From Pseudoalteromonas rubra (GTDB taxonomy: Bacteria; Pseudomonadota; Gammaproteobacteria; Enterobacterales; Alteromonadaceae), in NCBI RefSeq assembly GCF_000238295.3, contig NZ_AHCD03000035.1, positions 372,001 to 436,000 on the forward strand: a stretch of 64,000 nt of DNA, read 5' to 3'. Shown here one piece after another: positions 61,620 to 64,000 of the stretch. The notes under the pieces are model-generated. The model had not been told where the DNA came from. It saw only the letters and a program-made list of their open reading frames with translations, and made no database searches. A program made the translations under genes and the position numbers. The first letter of the stretch is position 1, and each line of letters begins with the position of its first letter.

Positions 61620-64000
61620 ATGTTCTCTAAGTATTTTATTGATCGCCCGATCTTTGCTTTTGTGATCTCAATAGTCATCGTACTGGCAGGCCTGGCCGCA
61701 ATGCGCACCCTGCCCATAGCTCAGTACCCAGAGATCGCACCGCCGCAGGTTCAGGTAACGGCTTTTTACCCCGGCGCATCTGCCGATGTCCTGGAGCAGA
61801 CGGTTGCAGCCCCGATAGAAAATGCCATCACAGGCGTTGAGGGCATGATGTACATGGAGTCAACCAGTACCAGCTCTGGCACAACCACTATCACAGTGAC
61901 GTTTGAGATAGGCACCGATATTGACCAGGCTGCGGTAGACGTCAACAACCGCGTAAAACAGGTTGAGGCGCGTTTACCGGAAGAGACACGCCGCCAAGGC
62001 GTCGTGGTTGCTAAGGGCTCATCCAGTTTCTTACAGGTTCATGCCTTTTATTCACCGGATGGGACGCGTTCCAGCTTGTGGACGTCGAACTATGTCACCA
62101 TGAATATCCTGGACCGTATTAAACGTATCCCAGGCACCACCAGTGTACAAATATTTGGTGCCAAAGATTACGCCATGCGTGTCTGGATCCGCCCTGATCT
62201 CATGAGTCAGCTTGGTGTTACTGTTGAAGAGATCACCGCAGCCATTCGTGAGCAAAACTCACAGTATGCAGCGGGAACCATAGGTGCCACGCCAACCAGC
62301 AGCCAGCCACAGGAGTTGGTGTACAGTGTAACTGCCAAGGGCCGTTTATCTACGCCTGAAGAATTTGAAGCCATTATCATTCGCGCAAACCCGGATGGCT
62401 CTACCCTGCGTCTTAAAGATGTCGCGCGTGTTGAGCTGGGCTCCAAAGATTACAACTTTGCCGGTACCTTTAATGGTAAAGATGCCGTACTGCTGGGCGT
62501 CTTTTTACAACCAGGTGCCAATGCGCTGGATGTAGCGAACGAAGTAGAATCCGTGATAGCAGAGCTTCGTCAACAGTTTCCTGTTGGCCTAGATCATGGT
62601 ATTCCGTACGACACCACACGCTTTGTAGAAGTGTCCATTCGTGAAGTATTGATCACCCTGGTAGAAGCCATGGTGTTGGTATTTTTGGTCGTTTACCTGT
62701 TCCTGCAAAACTGGCGCGCCACCTTAATTCCGACTCTGGCAGTACCAGTTTCTTTATTAGGCACATTTGCCGGACTCTATATGCTCGGCTACTCCATCAA
62801 TACCCTGACACTTTTCGGTATGGTGCTGTCTATTGGTATCGTCGTGGATGATGCCATCGTAGTACTGGAAAACGTCGAGCGGATCATGCACGAGCAACAC
62901 CTTAATGCCCGTGAAGCGGCCATTAAAGCGATGCAGGAAGTAAGCGGCCCAGTTGTCGCTATTGTACTGGTATTGTGCTCAGTGTTCGTCCCTATCGCGT
63001 TCCTGGGTGGATTAACGGGTGAGCTGTTCAGACAATTTGCGATTACCATCTCGATATCCGTTAGTTTGTCAGGCGTGGTCGCGCTGACGATGACCCCGGC
63101 GCTGTGTGTCATGATCCTCAAACATGAGCACAAACAAACAGCGGGCTTCTTCTTGTGGTTCAATAACTGGTTCCAGCGCGTCACCGGCCGTTATGTGGGC
63201 TCCGTGAGCTTTATGATAAGACGTGGCTTGCTTGGTGTGGTGCTGATGGCCTCTATGGTCGGCGCAACCATGTTTATATGGCAAAAAACCCCGGGGTCTT
63301 TGGTCCCGGATGAAGATCAGGGCTTCTACATCGCCGCGGTATTCCTGCCTGATGGTTCATCACTGGAGCGCACTGCTGCAGTGGTTGAGGAAGTTGTTGC
63401 TGCCGCCCAGTCTAATCCGGCCAATGAAAACGTAGTTGCTTTTACTGGGTTTGATTTTATTGGTGGCGGTTACAAAAACAGTGCTGCGACACTATTCATC
63501 ACACAAAAGCACTGGGATGAGCGAGAAATCGACACGAAATCACTGGTTGGCGAGTTGTTTATGAAGACCGCTGGGATCAACGAAGCGCTGGTTCTGGCCT
63601 TCAACCCCCCAGCGATATTTGGCCTGGGCACCACCGGCGGCTTTGAGGTTTACCTGCAAAACAAAGCGGGTACCGATCCTGAACGTCTCAAGCAAGGCAT
63701 GCAAATGCTAATGGGCGAAGCACAAAAGAGTCCGATACTTGCGGGTATTCAGACACTGTGGCGTCCGGATGCACCGCAGCTGAAAGTTCACATGGACCGG
63801 GAACAGGCTCGCGCTATGGGCGTAAATATCAACTCAGCATTCAACGCGCTAGCTGCCAACCTGGGCAATTACTACGTTAATGACTTCAATAAGTTCGGCC
63901 GAGCCTGGCAGGTGCTGTTATCGGCCGAGGCTGAATTCCGTATGACACCAGAAGACGTTGGCCGTATCTATGTGAAAAACAATCGTGGCGAAATGGTCCC
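61620..64000 (+). CDS. RND multidrug efflux pump, partial
   Basis: Inner-membrane proton antiporter of the AcrB/HAE1 family; 793 residues are present before the window ends (full length near 1040). It begins MFSKYFIDRPIFAFVISI. The proton-relay Asp pair is visible in GIVVDDAIVVLENVERIM near residues 405-410, and the docking and pore domains follow the usual plan (NYYVNDFNKFGR). With the adaptor it forms the inner part of a tripartite pump; any outer-membrane channel gene would lie beyond the window. Confidence 0.95.
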   Translation, partial: MFSKYFIDRPIFAFVISIVIVLAGLAAMRTLPIAQYPEIAPPQVQVTAFYPGASADVLEQTVAAPIENAITGVEGMMYMESTSTSSGTTTITVTFEIGTDIDQAAVDVNNRVKQVEARLPEETRRQGVVVAKGSSSFLQVHAFYSPDGTRSSLWTSNYVTMNILDRIKRIPGTTSVQIFGAKDYAMRVWIRPDLMSQLGVTVEEITAAIREQNSQYAAGTIGATPTSSQPQELVYSVTAKGRLSTPEEFEAIIIRANPDGSTLRLKDVARVELGSKDYNFAGTFNGKDAVLLGVFLQPGANALDVANEVESVIAELRQQFPVGLDHGIPYDTTRFVEVSIREVLITLVEAMVLVFLVVYLFLQNWRATLIPTLAVPVSLLGTFAGLYMLGYSINTLTLFGMVLSIGIVVDDAIVVLENVERIMHEQHLNAREAAIKAMQEVSGPVVAIVLVLCSVFVPIAFLGGLTGELFRQFAITISISVSLSGVVALTMTPALCVMILKHEHKQTAGFFLWFNNWFQRVTGRYVGSVSFMIRRGLLGVVLMASMVGATMFIWQKTPGSLVPDEDQGFYIAAVFLPDGSSLERTAAVVEEVVAAAQSNPANENVVAFTGFDFIGGGYKNSAATLFITQKHWDEREIDTKSLVGELFMKTAGINEALVLAFNPPAIFGLGTTGGFEVYLQNKAGTDPERLKQGMQMLMGEAQKSPILAGIQTLWRPDAPQLKVHMDREQARAMGVNINSAFNALAANLGNYYVNDFNKFGRAWQVLLSAEAEFRMTPEDVGRIYVKNNRGEMV

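Overview
The window is a chromosomal segment of a marine gammaproteobacterium, most likely Pseudoalteromonas or a close relative in the Alteromonadales. This rests on gene order and protein resemblance recalled from memory (pyrF-lapB-lapA-ihfB-rpsA-cmk-aroA-serC-gyrA, ubiG-HAD phosphatase-nrdA-nrdB-yfaE, thrS-infC-rpmI-rplT) and on genes such as DUF3718, DUF3080 and DUF3010. No database search was made.

Layout. 1-9910, all on the minus strand: pyrF (partial), lapB/lapA, ihfB, rpsA, cmk, aroA, serC, gyrA. 10093-15553, plus strand: ubiG and a HAD phosphatase, then the class Ia ribonucleotide reductase genes nrdA, nrdB and the yfaE ferredoxin, behind a long control region with DnaA-box and NrdR-box candidates. 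15545-22498: yaeQ, a His/Asp-rich TonB-dependent receptor (probably zinc), a nitroreductase, a DoxX protein and fadH with a FadR-like operator. 22734-28905: sppA, ansA, gnd and pykA. 28975-33679: a LytS/LytTR two-component pair and two adjacent amidohydrolase-fold genes, one of which has lost its metal ligands. 34297-39977: small and poorly characterised genes, a fructosamine-kinase-like gene with altered catalytic residues, ribE, norM and a DUF3080 lipoprotein.

40018-42806 is the most unusual part. A strong stable-RNA promoter reads into seven tRNA-Val(GAC) genes. These are followed directly by fifteen 120-bp repeats that look identical, each with a degenerate, full-length tRNA-Val-like element ending in ACCA, and then by one decayed unit. 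There is no protein gene here. The arrangement resembles the repeated distal part of the E. coli tyrT operon (rtT RNA), but the units are more numerous and more uniform.

43056-52133: a solute-binding protein overlapping a hybrid histidine kinase, a SulP transporter, an Lrp-type regulator, an MBL hydrolase, an M14 peptidase and an SDR. 52191-55517: the translation operon thrS-infC-rpmI-rplT, with infC starting at AUU. 55755-64000: an EEP-family phosphodiesterase, DUF3010, an ABC exporter, and a TetR regulator divergent from an RND efflux adaptor and pump (pump truncated by the window end), with two related inverted repeats as likely operators between them.
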